NCBI GenBank assembly: GCA_023390155.1
Contig: JAEWDJ010000092.1
Location: forward strand, 1 to 34,449
Source of the DNA: Actinomycetes bacterium
GTDB lineage: Bacteria; Actinomycetota; Actinomycetes; Actinomycetales; Microbacteriaceae
DNA length: 34,449 nt
Reading direction: 5' to 3'
The notes beneath the pieces were generated by a model. That model worked only from the letters and a program-made list of their open reading frames with translations. It was not told the origin of the DNA and did not search any database. Both the position numbers and the translations under genes were made by a program. Numbering within the stretch: the stretch's first letter is position 1; each line of letters opens with the position of its first letter. This document shows, one piece after another, positions 16,257 to 22,470 of this stretch.

Positions 16257-17969
16257 TCATCGCACCGCGAACGGCACCCAGTCGTCGTCCGGCTCGTCCG
16301 CCGTCTTCTTCGCCAGCACGTCCGCGGCCGCGCGGAATGCGAGCGTCGCCGCCATCGCAGCGTCGATCTTCTTCGGCGAGTTCTTGCCCTCTTTGCCGAT
16401 CACCGTGCCGCCGCGGCGCGACCACTTCCGCGCGTTCACGAGGTGACGCATCATCTGCCGGCCGAACGGCGTCTCGTCATCGAACGACACGTCGCCGACG
16501 AGGATCGACGTCTGGAACCGCTCCAGCGCCTCAGCCATCTGCACGTCGCGCTTCGTCCACCAGCCGATCGCGCTCTTCCCGGACGCCTTCACGGTCAGTT
16601 GCTCGCCGAACTCTTTGTCCCAGGCGTCCACGTAGTCCTGCCAGTGCGGCGGGTCCGCGTAGAACCCGACGACCTCGAACTTCTCAAACGCGTGAAACAC
16701 GGCGGCGTCGAACGCTGTGCGGTCGACCTCCCAGCCTTCCGCCTCGGGCCCGTCCGGGACCTCCTGGATCAGCAGCGGAAACACGTGCAGGTCCGACACG
16801 CGGCAGGCGACGAGTGCCGTGGCATCGTCGGTGAGCGCGCCGTCGAAGCCGAGCGTGATCCGCTCGCCCTCCCACGGCCGTGTCCACTCCCACGCATCGG
16901 CCGGCGTCGCCTTCCGCAGGCGCGAGATCCCGCGCGGAGTCAGGAACTCTGGCTTGATCCACGCGTTTTTCGAACCGGTGACCGTGTTCAGTCGCATTCG
17001 GCGAGTTCGTTCCTCCGGCTGCCGCGGGTCGTACGCCTTGTCGATCAAGCTCTCGACGGGGTTCCAGTCGATGGCATCGCCGTAGGCCTCGCGGAACGCC
17101 TTCGCCAGCTGCTCCTCGTTGCGGAGGTCGACGACTTCGCCCCACCGGTGGTCGAACAGCAGCCGCGGCCGCCGTGCGCGACCCTCCTGGATCTCGTCTG
17201 CGTACTGGTACGTCCGCTCGGCGACCGAGTCCTCCCCGGGCGCGAACATCGTCGTCGTCTCCAGAAACCATGGCTCGGCGCTCAGCGACCGCTTGCCGAG
17301 GTTGTCGCGGACGACGTCGTACATCTCGCGCAGCTGCGGCGTGTTGTACAGGTGCGTCTCGTCGAACACGACGAACGTCTCTAGGCCGCCGTCCTTCGAT
17401 GACGAGCCCGACGTCGACCGCTTGATCACGCCGCCGCCCGGGATCACAATCTGCGACAGCCCGGCGACGACGCCCCACGCCTGCAGGTCGAACAGCGGCG
17501 CCCGCGAATCGGTCAGGTTGTAGTGGATCGTCGCGAACGTGTTCCCGGTCTGCTCCTCCTCGGTCGCGAGGATGCGGATGTACGGCGACACCACAGGGCG
17601 ACCCATCGGCTCGCCGCGCCGGTAGGTGTACGTGCGGCCGAGGTACTCGTACGTCTCGCCGCCCTTGGCCCATCCGGCGAACCGGGACGGGCCAAACGCC
17701 TCGAACAGCGCGATCTTCGCCGCGAGGCCGGACTTGTCGCAGCCCTTCGGACGCGAGAGAAACGCCGAGTCGTAGAGCCGGCGGCCCGTCACCTGTGCGA
17801 GCGCGTACGAGTCGACGACGAAGCCCGTGTACTCGTCACCGAAGCGCACGTGCTGGCCGACGATGTCGCCGGGACCGTGGACCGTGAAGGTTTCGATCCA
17901 CCACACGGCCAGCCAGCCGAGCGAGATGTTCCTGTCGTGTCCGGGCGCGGTGATCACCCGGCGCGGCAT
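16257..17969 (-). CDS. Terminase large subunit
   Basis: 570 residues from the ATG at 17969, whose first base is the last of the small-terminase stop (TGATG). The packaging ATPase part has Walker B FVVFDETH (199-206). The Walker A region is atypical, SRPKGCDKSG (72-81), in place of the usual GRxxGKT/S, with the final Lys-Ser kept. The RNase H-like nuclease part starts GFDGALTDDATALVACR (374-390), with Asp376 a likely metal ligand and Asp536 near the C-terminus (KKIDAAMAA) another. Actinophage terminases of this type translocate DNA into the prohead. Confidence 0.88.
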   Translation of the reverse strand: MPRRVITAPGHDRNISLGWLAVWWIETFTVHGPGDIVGQHVRFGDEYTGFVVDSYALAQVTGRRLYDSAFLSRPKGCDKSGLAAKIALFEAFGPSRFAGWAKGGETYEYLGRTYTYRRGEPMGRPVVSPYIRILATEEEQTGNTFATIHYNLTDSRAPLFDLQAWGVVAGLSQIVIPGGGVIKRSTSGSSSKDGGLETFVVFDETHLYNTPQLREMYDVVRDNLGKRSLSAEPWFLETTTMFAPGEDSVAERTYQYADEIQEGRARRPRLLFDHRWGEVVDLRNEEQLAKAFREAYGDAIDWNPVESLIDKAYDPRQPEERTRRMRLNTVTGSKNAWIKPEFLTPRGISRLRKATPADAWEWTRPWEGERITLGFDGALTDDATALVACRVSDLHVFPLLIQEVPDGPEAEGWEVDRTAFDAAVFHAFEKFEVVGFYADPPHWQDYVDAWDKEFGEQLTVKASGKSAIGWWTKRDVQMAEALERFQTSILVGDVSFDDETPFGRQMMRHLVNARKWSRRGGTVIGKEGKNSPKKIDAAMAATLAFRAAADVLAKKTADEPDDDWVPFAVR

Positions 17970-18448
17970 CAGTCCTCCGTGCCCGTGAGGCGCTGGCGGC
18001 GGTCCTCGATCGAGGAGACATTCCCGAGCGCGGTCGACGTCGTGCCCGGCGCCTCCGACGGCATGCCACCGATGCCGATCTCGACGCGCAGCCGCGATCG
18101 GTCCTCCGGCGTCGCGCCGAACTTCTGCACCCGCAGGCGCACCTCGGCGGCGAGCTCCCACTTGCCGTCCGTCCACATCGCGTGATGCATCAGCGCCGTG
18201 TCGAGCAAGAAGTCCCAGTCCGGGCCCGTCATCATCCGGATCGCCTGCGGCGACTCCCGCCAGTGGTTCCACCACGCGACCGTCCGCGGGTGCCACTTCA
18301 CGCGCACCTGCTTGCCCGACCGGTCCGCCCGATACAGCGGCGGCAGCGCCATCCCGCGCTTCTTCCCGTCCGCGACGAGCTTCGTCGTCTCCTGGTTGTC
18401 CCTCTCACGCGACCGGTTCCCCGACGGTGCAGGACCGCGGCCGGCCAT
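17969..18448 (-). CDS. Terminase small subunit
   Basis: 159 residues beginning MAGRGPAPSGNRSRERDNQE, a common opening for actinophage small terminases, followed by VKWHPRTVAWWNHWRESP (about 50-67) and a helical middle (DFLLDTALMHHAMW). The start chosen is the ATG at 18448, although it has no Shine-Dalgarno: its A is the last base of the stop of a 13-codon reading frame that has an excellent one, suggesting translational coupling. The alternative GTG at 18454 adds two residues. It would bind the packaging site and load the large subunit. Confidence 0.8.
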   Translation of the reverse strand: MAGRGPAPSGNRSRERDNQETTKLVADGKKRGMALPPLYRADRSGKQVRVKWHPRTVAWWNHWRESPQAIRMMTGPDWDFLLDTALMHHAMWTDGKWELAAEVRLRVQKFGATPEDRSRLRVEIGIGGMPSEAPGTTSTALGNVSSIEDRRQRLTGTED

Positions 18449-18489
18449 CAGCACAGCCCAATCAGGGCGCGGCGAACGACGGTGAGCAT
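18448..18489 (-). CDS. Putative 13-residue leader peptide coupled to small terminase
   Basis: ATG at 18489 preceded by GGAGG with a 5-base spacer. The reading frame MLTVVRRALIGLC ends with a TGA whose last base is the first base of the small terminase ATG. The terminase start itself lacks a ribosome binding site, so ribosomes finishing the leader would re-initiate there. The peptide is cationic then hydrophobic. Whether it has a function beyond coupling cannot be told. Confidence 0.45.
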   Translation of the reverse strand: MLTVVRRALIGLC

Positions 18490-18639
18490 GGCAACCTCCG
18501 TGACGGATGCACGCCCGCCATGACGGCGAGCAGCGCGCGGCTGAAGATCACCCCCCAGACTCGCGCGCACCGCGAGCAGCAGAACGCGTAGCGGTCTTGG
18601 AGGGGGTGGGTGGGGGAGGGGTTCCCCCCTGGGGGTGGG
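18490..18639. other. Intergenic stretch upstream of small terminase (candidate packaging-site region)
   Basis: 150 bases without a clear gene apart from the leader peptide. It holds an inverted repeat TCGCG/CGCGA (18561-18565 with 18571-18575), a six-C run near 18551, and the G-rich motif at 18602-18621. Lying between an HNH-associated module and the small terminase, it is a reasonable place for a cos or pac site, but no cleavage site can be identified by eye. Confidence 0.3.
18602..18621 (+). other. G-quadruplex motif with one-base loops
   Basis: Four G-tracts (5, 3, 5 and 4 G) separated by single T, T and A bases: a canonical parallel-quadruplex sequence. It is followed by CCCCCC and GGGGGTGGG, so that AGGGG (18617-18621) can also pair with CCCCT (18626-18630). 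It begins 19 bases beyond the stop of the minus-strand membrane protein gene, and the G-rich strand is the template for leftward transcription. Confidence 0.65.
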
Positions 18640-19500
18640 TCAGCGTGCGGGTGTTGTGACGCTGGTTGGTGTGTCGGGTTGTGTCTTTCCGTCGAGGTTG
18701 AGGGTGCCGGTGATCCAGGTGGCGAGGAGGGTGCCGGCTACTGTGACGGGGAGCACTACGAGTGCGGTGACGAGGGCGGTTTTGACGCGGGTGCGTTCGT
18801 CGGTCTGACGTGCCCGGGTGGTGGCGCGGTTTTCTGAGCGCATGCGGCATCCGGTGTGCTTGCCTTCAAGCTTGGTGCGGACGTGGCGTGCTAGTGCGAC
18901 TGCGCCGACGAGAGCGAATCCTGTGAGGATGACGCTGAAGACGGTGAGAGCTGGTGTCGTGCCGGTCGCTTGGACCCAGACGAGTGCGGCGACTAGCGAG
19001 AGCCATGCGAGGAAGATGGCGGGACTGGCGAGTCGGGTCCACTGGATGATCGGCGGCCCGGAGCTGACGATCCGGTCGGCGGCCGCCTTCTTCATCTCGG
19101 TGATTGCCGCGAGCTGTTCCCATCCGGAAGAGCTGTCGGCATGGATCGTCGGGATCTGGTCCTTGCCGACGGTGACGGAGACGTGTGCCCTCTCAATTCC
19201 GTCTGCTGAGTACTCGATCATCAGGCTCAGGTTTTGTTTCTCGTAATCGGCGAGGCCGGCCAGGTCGGCGGCGTCCACCTCGCGGGTGTTCATCAGACGG
19301 ACGACAGAGAAGATCGACCTGATGTTGGCGTTCGGGAACGCTTCGATCCTTCGAATCAGCAGGTCGCGCACGTCAATCAGATCGTCGGTGTCCATGACGA
19401 CGCCGCGGAAGGAAAGCGGGTCGTATTCGGTCGTCGGGATTACACCAGGCATCTGGGATCGGTAGGCGGTGCGGGGACCGTAGAGCCAATCGAAAGCCAT
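18640..19500 (-). CDS. Three-helix membrane protein, probable moron
   Basis: 286 residues. Residues 1-150 are a soluble N-terminal domain of unknown family (RDLLIRRIEAFPNANIRSIF, 45-64). Three hydrophobic segments follow: about 157-177, 184-204 and 239-263, with a basic loop between the second and third. The ATG has no Shine-Dalgarno; instead TATGGT ends 6 bases upstream, so the transcript is probably leaderless. The region looks less G+C-rich than its neighbours, with many G/T-ending codons. It sits between the HNH gene and the terminase, where no such gene is needed for packaging, and a G-rich element follows it. Possible roles are superinfection exclusion or a host-benefit function; not shown by the sequence. 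Confidence 0.75.
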   Translation of the reverse strand: MAFDWLYGPRTAYRSQMPGVIPTTEYDPLSFRGVVMDTDDLIDVRDLLIRRIEAFPNANIRSIFSVVRLMNTREVDAADLAGLADYEKQNLSLMIEYSADGIERAHVSVTVGKDQIPTIHADSSSGWEQLAAITEMKKAAADRIVSSGPPIIQWTRLASPAIFLAWLSLVAALVWVQATGTTPALTVFSVILTGFALVGAVALARHVRTKLEGKHTGCRMRSENRATTRARQTDERTRVKTALVTALVVLPVTVAGTLLATWITGTLNLDGKTQPDTPTSVTTPAR

Positions 19501-19506
19501 GGCTGC

Positions 19507-19512
19507 ACCATA
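19507..19512 (-). promoter_or_regulatory. Probable -10 element (TATGGT) of a leaderless transcript
   Basis: TATGGT fits the actinobacterial TANNNT -10 consensus and ends 6 bases before the ATG of the membrane protein gene, which would put the transcription start at the ATG. No convincing -35 is seen. Confidence 0.5.
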
Positions 19513-19524
19513 TCGGACGGCGAG

Positions 19525-19878
19525 TCAGAACGGCGCCCGATGCTCAGCGGGAGCCTGGTCGACTAGTCCGGGGTGCGTTGACTTGCCCTCGTCGCGGCGT
19601 GCACGGCGCGCTGCGGCGGATGCGGTGCCACCCTCCGATGACGACTTCCGTTGGTGGTGCCACTCGCACAGCGCCTGCAGGTTGGATGGGTGGTCGGTTC
19701 CTCCCTCGGTGGGGCGGATGATGTGGTCGACCTGGTTCGCGTGGCGGCCGCACTTCCTGCCGGTGTCGGCGCGGATGTGCTGGCAGCGGTGATGGTCACG
19801 GCGCAGCACGAAGATGACGATGGCGGGCCAGTTGCGGGGCAGCTCGTGCCGGCGGTTGCTGCCCTTCCACCCGGGCAT
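19525..19878 (-). CDS. HNH endonuclease, terminase-associated type
   Basis: 117 residues. Cys33 and Cys43 in RCQHIRADTGRKCG precede the HNH core: QVDHIIRPTEGG (about 49-60), then HPSNLQALCEWHHQRKSS (62-79), with the expected His, Asn, Cys and His residues. HNH proteins of this size encoded near the terminase genes of HK97-type phages nick DNA at cos during packaging together with the large terminase. The ATG at 19878 shares one base with the preceding stop. A host-acquired membrane protein gene separates it from the small terminase here. Confidence 0.85.
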   Translation of the reverse strand: MPGWKGSNRRHELPRNWPAIVIFVLRRDHHRCQHIRADTGRKCGRHANQVDHIIRPTEGGTDHPSNLQALCEWHHQRKSSSEGGTASAAARRARRDEGKSTHPGLVDQAPAEHRAPF

Positions 19879-20150
19879 CAGTCGTCGCCGTCGTCCCCGC
19901 CGTAGAGGACGTGGTCGGTGATCCGTGCGACCGTGAATCGAGCCAGGCCGACCGCGGCCTCGGGTGACGTCGACGGGCCCATGGTGAAATCCGAGGCGAA
20001 CGCGAGCGGAAGCACGCCCTCCTCGGCAGTGAGGATCGCCGTGGAGGTGGCGAGTACCCAGCCGGACAGCTGGCCCTCGTCGCCGATCGCGTCGAGGTAC
20101 TCGCGTACCGCGTCGTCGAGCTTCTCGAGCGAGGTGAGTTCGTCGGTCAC
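19878..20150 (-). CDS. Small protein of unknown function, paralogue of the next gene
   Basis: 90 residues (MTDELTSLEKLDDAVREYLD at the start). An N-terminal helix is followed by a strand QLSGWVLATSTAI and ends in an acidic tail (GGDDGDD). The layout and motif DAxxxxL..SGWhLhT match the protein encoded at 20150-20410, its direct neighbour. No family is recognised. It is translationally coupled to both neighbours (stop and start share bases). Confidence 0.75.
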   Translation of the reverse strand: MTDELTSLEKLDDAVREYLDAIGDEGQLSGWVLATSTAILTAEEGVLPLAFASDFTMGPSTSPEAAVGLARFTVARITDHVLYGGDDGDD

Positions 20151-20410
20151 TAGTCGTCCTCCGTCGGTACGTTGTGCCCGACGCGCTCGCCGTCGAGTGC
20201 GACCTCGAGCATCCCGCGGGTCATCGGGAACGGCTGACCGTCGGCGATGAGGACACCGACCGCGGACTGGCCGGCCTGCTCCAGCTCGATCGATTCCTTA
20301 TGCGTGACGAGGATCCACCCAGACACGTATACGTCCGGTGCGGTGCGCTCGTAGAAGCGGGCGATCGCGGCGCGCAGCTCGTCCTTCGCTGCCTGGAAGT
20401 CGTGGTCCAT
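20150..20410 (-). CDS. Small protein of unknown function, paralogue of the previous gene
   Basis: 86 residues (MDHDFQAAKDELRAAIARFY at the start), then VYVSGWILVTHKESIELEQA, then VGVLIADGQPFPMTRGML and an acidic end. Same order as the 19878-20150 product: helix, SGW-hydrophobic-T strand, second strand pair, basic/hydrophobic segment, acidic tail. Likely an old tandem duplication. Role unknown; the location between early and late modules is shared by many poorly known actinophage genes. Confidence 0.75.
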   Translation of the reverse strand: MDHDFQAAKDELRAAIARFYERTAPDVYVSGWILVTHKESIELEQAGQSAVGVLIADGQPFPMTRGMLEVALDGERVGHNVPTEDD

Positions 20411-20610
20411 CAGGCGAGCGTCTCCGCGATCCGGCGCGCGAGCTGCTTCAGCCCATGTCGCACGGTCGACTTCGGGAACGTCACGACCGGTCGGTCGTCG
20501 TCCTCCGGGCTGCTCACGGTCACCGGGATGTCGATGCTGCCGACGACGACCGTCTCGCCGGCGATGCGGAGGAGGATGTCGCCCTGCACGGTGCTCAGCT
20601 TCGCTGCCAT
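20410..20610 (-). CDS. Small protein of unknown function
   Basis: 66 residues starting MAAKLSTVQGDILLRIAGET from the ATG at 20610, about 8 bases behind GGGAGG. An ATG two codons upstream (20616) overlaps the previous stop (ATGA) but sits almost on the Shine-Dalgarno. The N-terminal half is beta-rich (ILLRIAGETVVVGSIDIPVT), the C-terminal half helical and basic (HGLKQLARRIAETLA). No family recognised. Confidence 0.65.
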   Translation of the reverse strand: MAAKLSTVQGDILLRIAGETVVVGSIDIPVTVSSPEDDDRPVVTFPKSTVRHGLKQLARRIAETLA

Positions 20611-20612
20611 CG

Positions 20613-20867
20613 TCATCCCCTCCCGAGTGGGTTCTTGCCCTTGCGTTCGGCCGGCCAGATCCCGAGCGCGTCGTGGAACCACTGCGCGACGACGTTGTCG
20701 AGGTAGGTGGCAGGCAGGTACTTCCGCAGGTGGTTCTTCAGCGCCGTGTACGGGTGCGGGCTGGTCGCCCACTTCGCCAGGCCTGGTCCCTTGGTCCAGT
20801 ACCACTTCAGGTATCCCCGGGATCCGGGGCGAGGGTCGGCGACAGCGTCAGGCTTGATTGTGGCCAC
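20613..20867 (-). CDS. Small Trp/Lys-rich protein, first gene of the leftward late-side unit
   Basis: 84 residues, GTG start at 20867 with a near-perfect Shine-Dalgarno (GGAGGTGA, 5-base spacing as read). Sequence: VATIKPDAVADPRPGSRGYL, then KWYWTKGPGLAKWATSPHPY and an N-H-L-R-K-Y-L helix, ending RKGKNPLGRG. Aromatic and basic, so possibly nucleic-acid or capsid binding; this is a guess. It heads a coupled cluster leading into the HNH and terminase genes, and diverges from the DUF2510 gene. Confidence 0.65.
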   Translation of the reverse strand: MATIKPDAVADPRPGSRGYLKWYWTKGPGLAKWATSPHPYTALKNHLRKYLPATYLDNVVAQWFHDALGIWPAERKGKNPLGRG

Positions 20868-20923
20868 GGTCACCTCCGTTGGGGTCGTGACGTTCGTGGG
20901 TGGTTCTGGGTAGGCTGCCCGGC
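20868..20923. promoter_or_regulatory. Divergent promoter region between late-side unit and DUF2510 gene
   Basis: 56 bases. Rightward: GTGACG (20889-20894), an 18-base spacer or close to it, then TAGGCT (20911-20916), 7 bases before the ATG of the DUF2510 gene: a good -35/-10 pair. Leftward: the strong Shine-Dalgarno of the 84-residue protein, but no clear -10 was found, so the late transcript may start elsewhere. Confidence 0.5.
20911..20916 (+). promoter_or_regulatory. -10 element TAGGCT of the DUF2510 gene
   Basis: Fits TANNNT, with GTGACG about 18 bases upstream matching four of six -35 positions (TGAC). It is placed so that transcription starts at or next to the ATG. Confidence 0.6.
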
Positions 20924-21199
20924 ATGAGCAATCCGCAGCCAGGCTTCTACGACGACGGGAGCGGCCGGCGCCGCTGGTGGAACGGCGACGACTGGACCGA
21001 CCACTACGAGAGCGCGCCGGCACCGGTTGCCGTTGCCGAGAAGCCAAAGGGCAGGACGGCGAACAAGATGCCCGTCTCGTACGTGCGCGAGCAGAAGGGC
21101 CACAGCATCACGGCGTGGATCCTGCTGTCCTGCATCGTCGTCGGCATCCCGTGGCTGATCTACTACTCGGTGAGCCCGAACCACTACTGGCACGCCTGA
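20924..21199 (+). CDS. DUF2510-domain membrane protein, probable moron
   Basis: 91 residues. Residues 6-25 are a DUF2510 motif: PGFYDDGSGRRRWWNGDDWT. A Pro/Ala-rich linker and a basic stretch (KGRTANKMPVSYVREQKGHS) lead to one hydrophobic segment (about 64-83), then YYSVSPNHYWHA. DUF2510 marks actinobacterial membrane-associated proteins; the function of the domain is unknown. It is transcribed against the surrounding genes from its own promoter. There is no Shine-Dalgarno and TAGGCT ends 7 bases before the ATG, so a leaderless mRNA is likely. A 7-bp stem-loop 40 bases downstream could terminate it. A small phage membrane protein with its own promoter fits superinfection exclusion; inference only. 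Confidence 0.8.
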   Translation: MSNPQPGFYDDGSGRRRWWNGDDWTDHYESAPAPVAVAEKPKGRTANKMPVSYVREQKGHSITAWILLSCIVVGIPWLIYYSVSPNHYWHA

Positions 21200-21239
21200 C
21201 CGGTCGCGCGCAGGTGCCCCTACCCGAGTCGTAGGTCGT

Positions 21240-21264
21240 GGGGGTCCTTCGCTGGTCGACCCCC
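21240..21264 (+). terminator. Probable terminator of the DUF2510 gene
   Basis: Perfect 7-bp G/C-rich stem GGGGGTC/GACCCCC with an 11-base loop, 40 bases after the stop codon at 21199. There is no U-tract, which is common in high-G+C actinobacteria. Confidence 0.5.
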
Positions 21265-21537
21265 GTGGACGGAGGGTGCGCGTTGACGCGCGACCGGAGA
21301 GGGGTTGCCAGCTCACCCGCACGGGCAACGTGTCGGTCTCCTGCCGGTTGGCGCGGAAGCGGTCACGCGCATGACCGCCGATGGACCGTTGTGCGAACGA
21401 GGCTCGAGTGGCTGGCAAGACTGAGGCGGGGCGGAGCCGAAGCACCGCCCCGCACGATCCGTTTCGCGCTCCCGAACACCGGAGGATCAGACCGAGCCGG
21501 GTGCGAAGGGCGCGACCCGGGTTGCTCTTAACGCAAG

Positions 21538-21578
21538 ACGCCGAGCCAGCGAATCTGTGAAGGATTCGGGCTCGGCGT
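21538..21578 (-). terminator. Long two-part hairpin at the end of the early operon
   Basis: Outer stem ACGCCGAGCC (21538-21547) with GGCTCGGCGT (21569-21578); inner stem CGAATC (21550-21555) with GATTCG (21563-21568). The outer GCAAG (21533-21537) can further pair with CTTGC (21584-21588), which is itself part of the palindrome gcaagcttgc. It lies 22 bases beyond the stop of the last early gene and is the best terminator candidate for the leftward early transcript. Confidence 0.65.
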
Positions 21579-21599
21579 GCAAGCTTGCGTAGCGCCAGT

Positions 21600-21845
21600 C
21601 TACATGGAGGGTGGGACACTATCTGGCTGAGTTCGTATCCGGCGTGTCCGCCGCTCCTCGTCGGCCGCCCACTGAAGCAGCTCGGCCGTCTCGACGTAAC
21701 GGCTGCCGGCAACGAGTACGACGGGGAGCCCTGCCTCGATCCACCGGTTGATCGTCCGTTTCGTCTTCCTGATGAGCACGGCGGCCTGCGAGGGCCTCAG
21801 GTACTTCCGCTGTCGGTAGACCGCCCGCAGCTCGTCCTCGGTCAC
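21600..21845 (-). CDS. Excisionase/MerR-like HTH protein
   Basis: 81 residues, GTG start at 21845 overlapping the previous stop (GTGA). The core LRPSQAAVLIRKTKRTINRW followed by IEAGLPVVLVAGSRYVETAE is a winged-helix DNA-binding layout of the excisionase (Xis)/MerR type, with the recognition helix at about 25-37 and the wing GSRYVETAELLQW at about 48-60. It is the last gene of the early operon. It may be a recombination directionality factor or a transcriptional regulator. No integrase is visible to pair with it. Confidence 0.7.
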   Translation of the reverse strand: MTEDELRAVYRQRKYLRPSQAAVLIRKTKRTINRWIEAGLPVVLVAGSRYVETAELLQWAADEERRTRRIRTQPDSVPPSM

Positions 21846-22057
21846 AGGAGCGCCTCTCGATCCGTCCAGGCCAGCGGCTTGCCGTTGTCGTAGTGCGCAC
21901 GATGGGTCGTGTGGGCGACGGCGGCCGCGAGCTCGCAGCGTCGGATGCGCTCGGAACGGCCCACCGTGATGCACGTTGAGGCGCAGCGGTCCGCGTTCGG
22001 ATCGAACGTCGGGTGCCCGGAGCAGCTGAGGCAGAGGCACTCATCGGCGCACCTCAT
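21842..22057 (-). CDS. Small Cys-rich protein
   Basis: 71 residues from the ATG at 22057, overlapping the previous stop (ATGA). Starts MRCADECLCLSCSGHPTFDP and has further Cys in RCASTC and RCELAAAV, then HTTHRAHYDNGK. Seven to eight cysteines with His residues suggest a small metal-binding fold. No family recognised. Its DNA is tightly coupled on both sides. Confidence 0.6.
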   Translation of the reverse strand: MRCADECLCLSCSGHPTFDPNADRCASTCITVGRSERIRRCELAAAVAHTTHRAHYDNGKPLAWTDREALL

Positions 22058-22470
22058 CGGTTGGCGATCTCGAGGAGGACGTCGGCATGGCACGGCTGGT
22101 CAAGCGGGCACCAACACGCGAGGTTCTTTCCGCGAAGCGGTCCGATCCACGCGGCGAATCGCGCGGGTTCGTCGCGCTCGAACACCGCGCAGTAGGTTCG
22201 GAAGAGGCCCACCGCCTCGACGATCGCAAGGCTCGGAGGTGAGGAGCTGATGTACGCCATCAGGATCTCCCTGTCGCCAGTGCGCGGGTCGATTCCCGTG
22301 CCTCGCCCGTAGCGGTCGCGCACCGTCTCCCAGGGCAGGCCGAAGACCGTGCCGCCACCGACTCGGAAGGGATTGCCGTACTTCGACGGTCGGGCGACGA
22401 CAACCGTGTTCTCCGGCTTCCGCCACCCCTTCCGGCGGCTCAGCTGCACGCGCTCCGGCATCGCGTTCAC
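22054..22470 (-). CDS. DUF4326 protein
   Basis: 138 residues, GTG start with GAGGA at good spacing. The sequence shows the DUF4326 pattern: VVARPSKYGNPFRVGG near the start, and LRGKNLACWCPLDQPCHADV near the end, with conserved Cys-Trp-Cys and Cys-His. A stretch between 45 and 110 carries a phage-specific insertion with RTGDREILMAYISSS. The family is common in actinophages and bacteria; its biochemical role is not established. It lies in the replication cluster. Confidence 0.75.
   Translation of the reverse strand: MNAMPERVQLSRRKGWRKPENTVVVARPSKYGNPFRVGGGTVFGLPWETVRDRYGRGTGIDPRTGDREILMAYISSSPPSLAIVEAVGLFRTYCAVFERDEPARFAAWIGPLRGKNLACWCPLDQPCHADVLLEIANR

Larger units (their letters stand above)
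21200..21599. ncRNA. 400-base non-coding stretch with seven consecutive stem-loops (candidate structured RNA or DNA element)
   Basis: No credible gene on either strand. Perfect stems, in order: GGGGGTC/GACCCCC (21240-21246 with 21258-21264); GCGCG/CGCGC with a TTGA loop (21278-21291); GTTGCC/GGCAAC (21304-21309 with 21324-21329), nested in GGAGA/TCTCC (21296-21300 with 21337-21341); GCGGTCA/TGACCGC (21359-21378); GCGGGGCGG/CCGCCCCGC (21426-21434 with 21445-21453); CCGGGT/ACCCGG (21497-21502 with 21515-21520); and the long hairpin at 21538-21578. The first and last may be terminators of the two convergent units. Five stems between them have no such explanation. It could be a phage non-coding RNA, a replication or attachment element, or an array of terminators; strand is undecided. 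Confidence 0.5.

Noticed and set aside
18548..18850. Minus-strand frame of 100 codons over the G-rich element
   Set aside because: His/Arg/Pro/Thr-rich translation, lies in another frame over the end of the membrane protein gene; a compositional artefact.
21238..21531. Open plus-strand frame of 97 codons in the non-coding gap
   Set aside because: The translation is Arg/Gly/Ala-rich without normal protein texture, has no ribosome site, and runs through all the stem-loops. Treated as a chance frame in high-G+C DNA.
21200..21599. CRISPR array or direct-repeat array
   Set aside because: The stems differ from each other in sequence and spacing; they are inverted repeats, not regularly spaced direct repeats.
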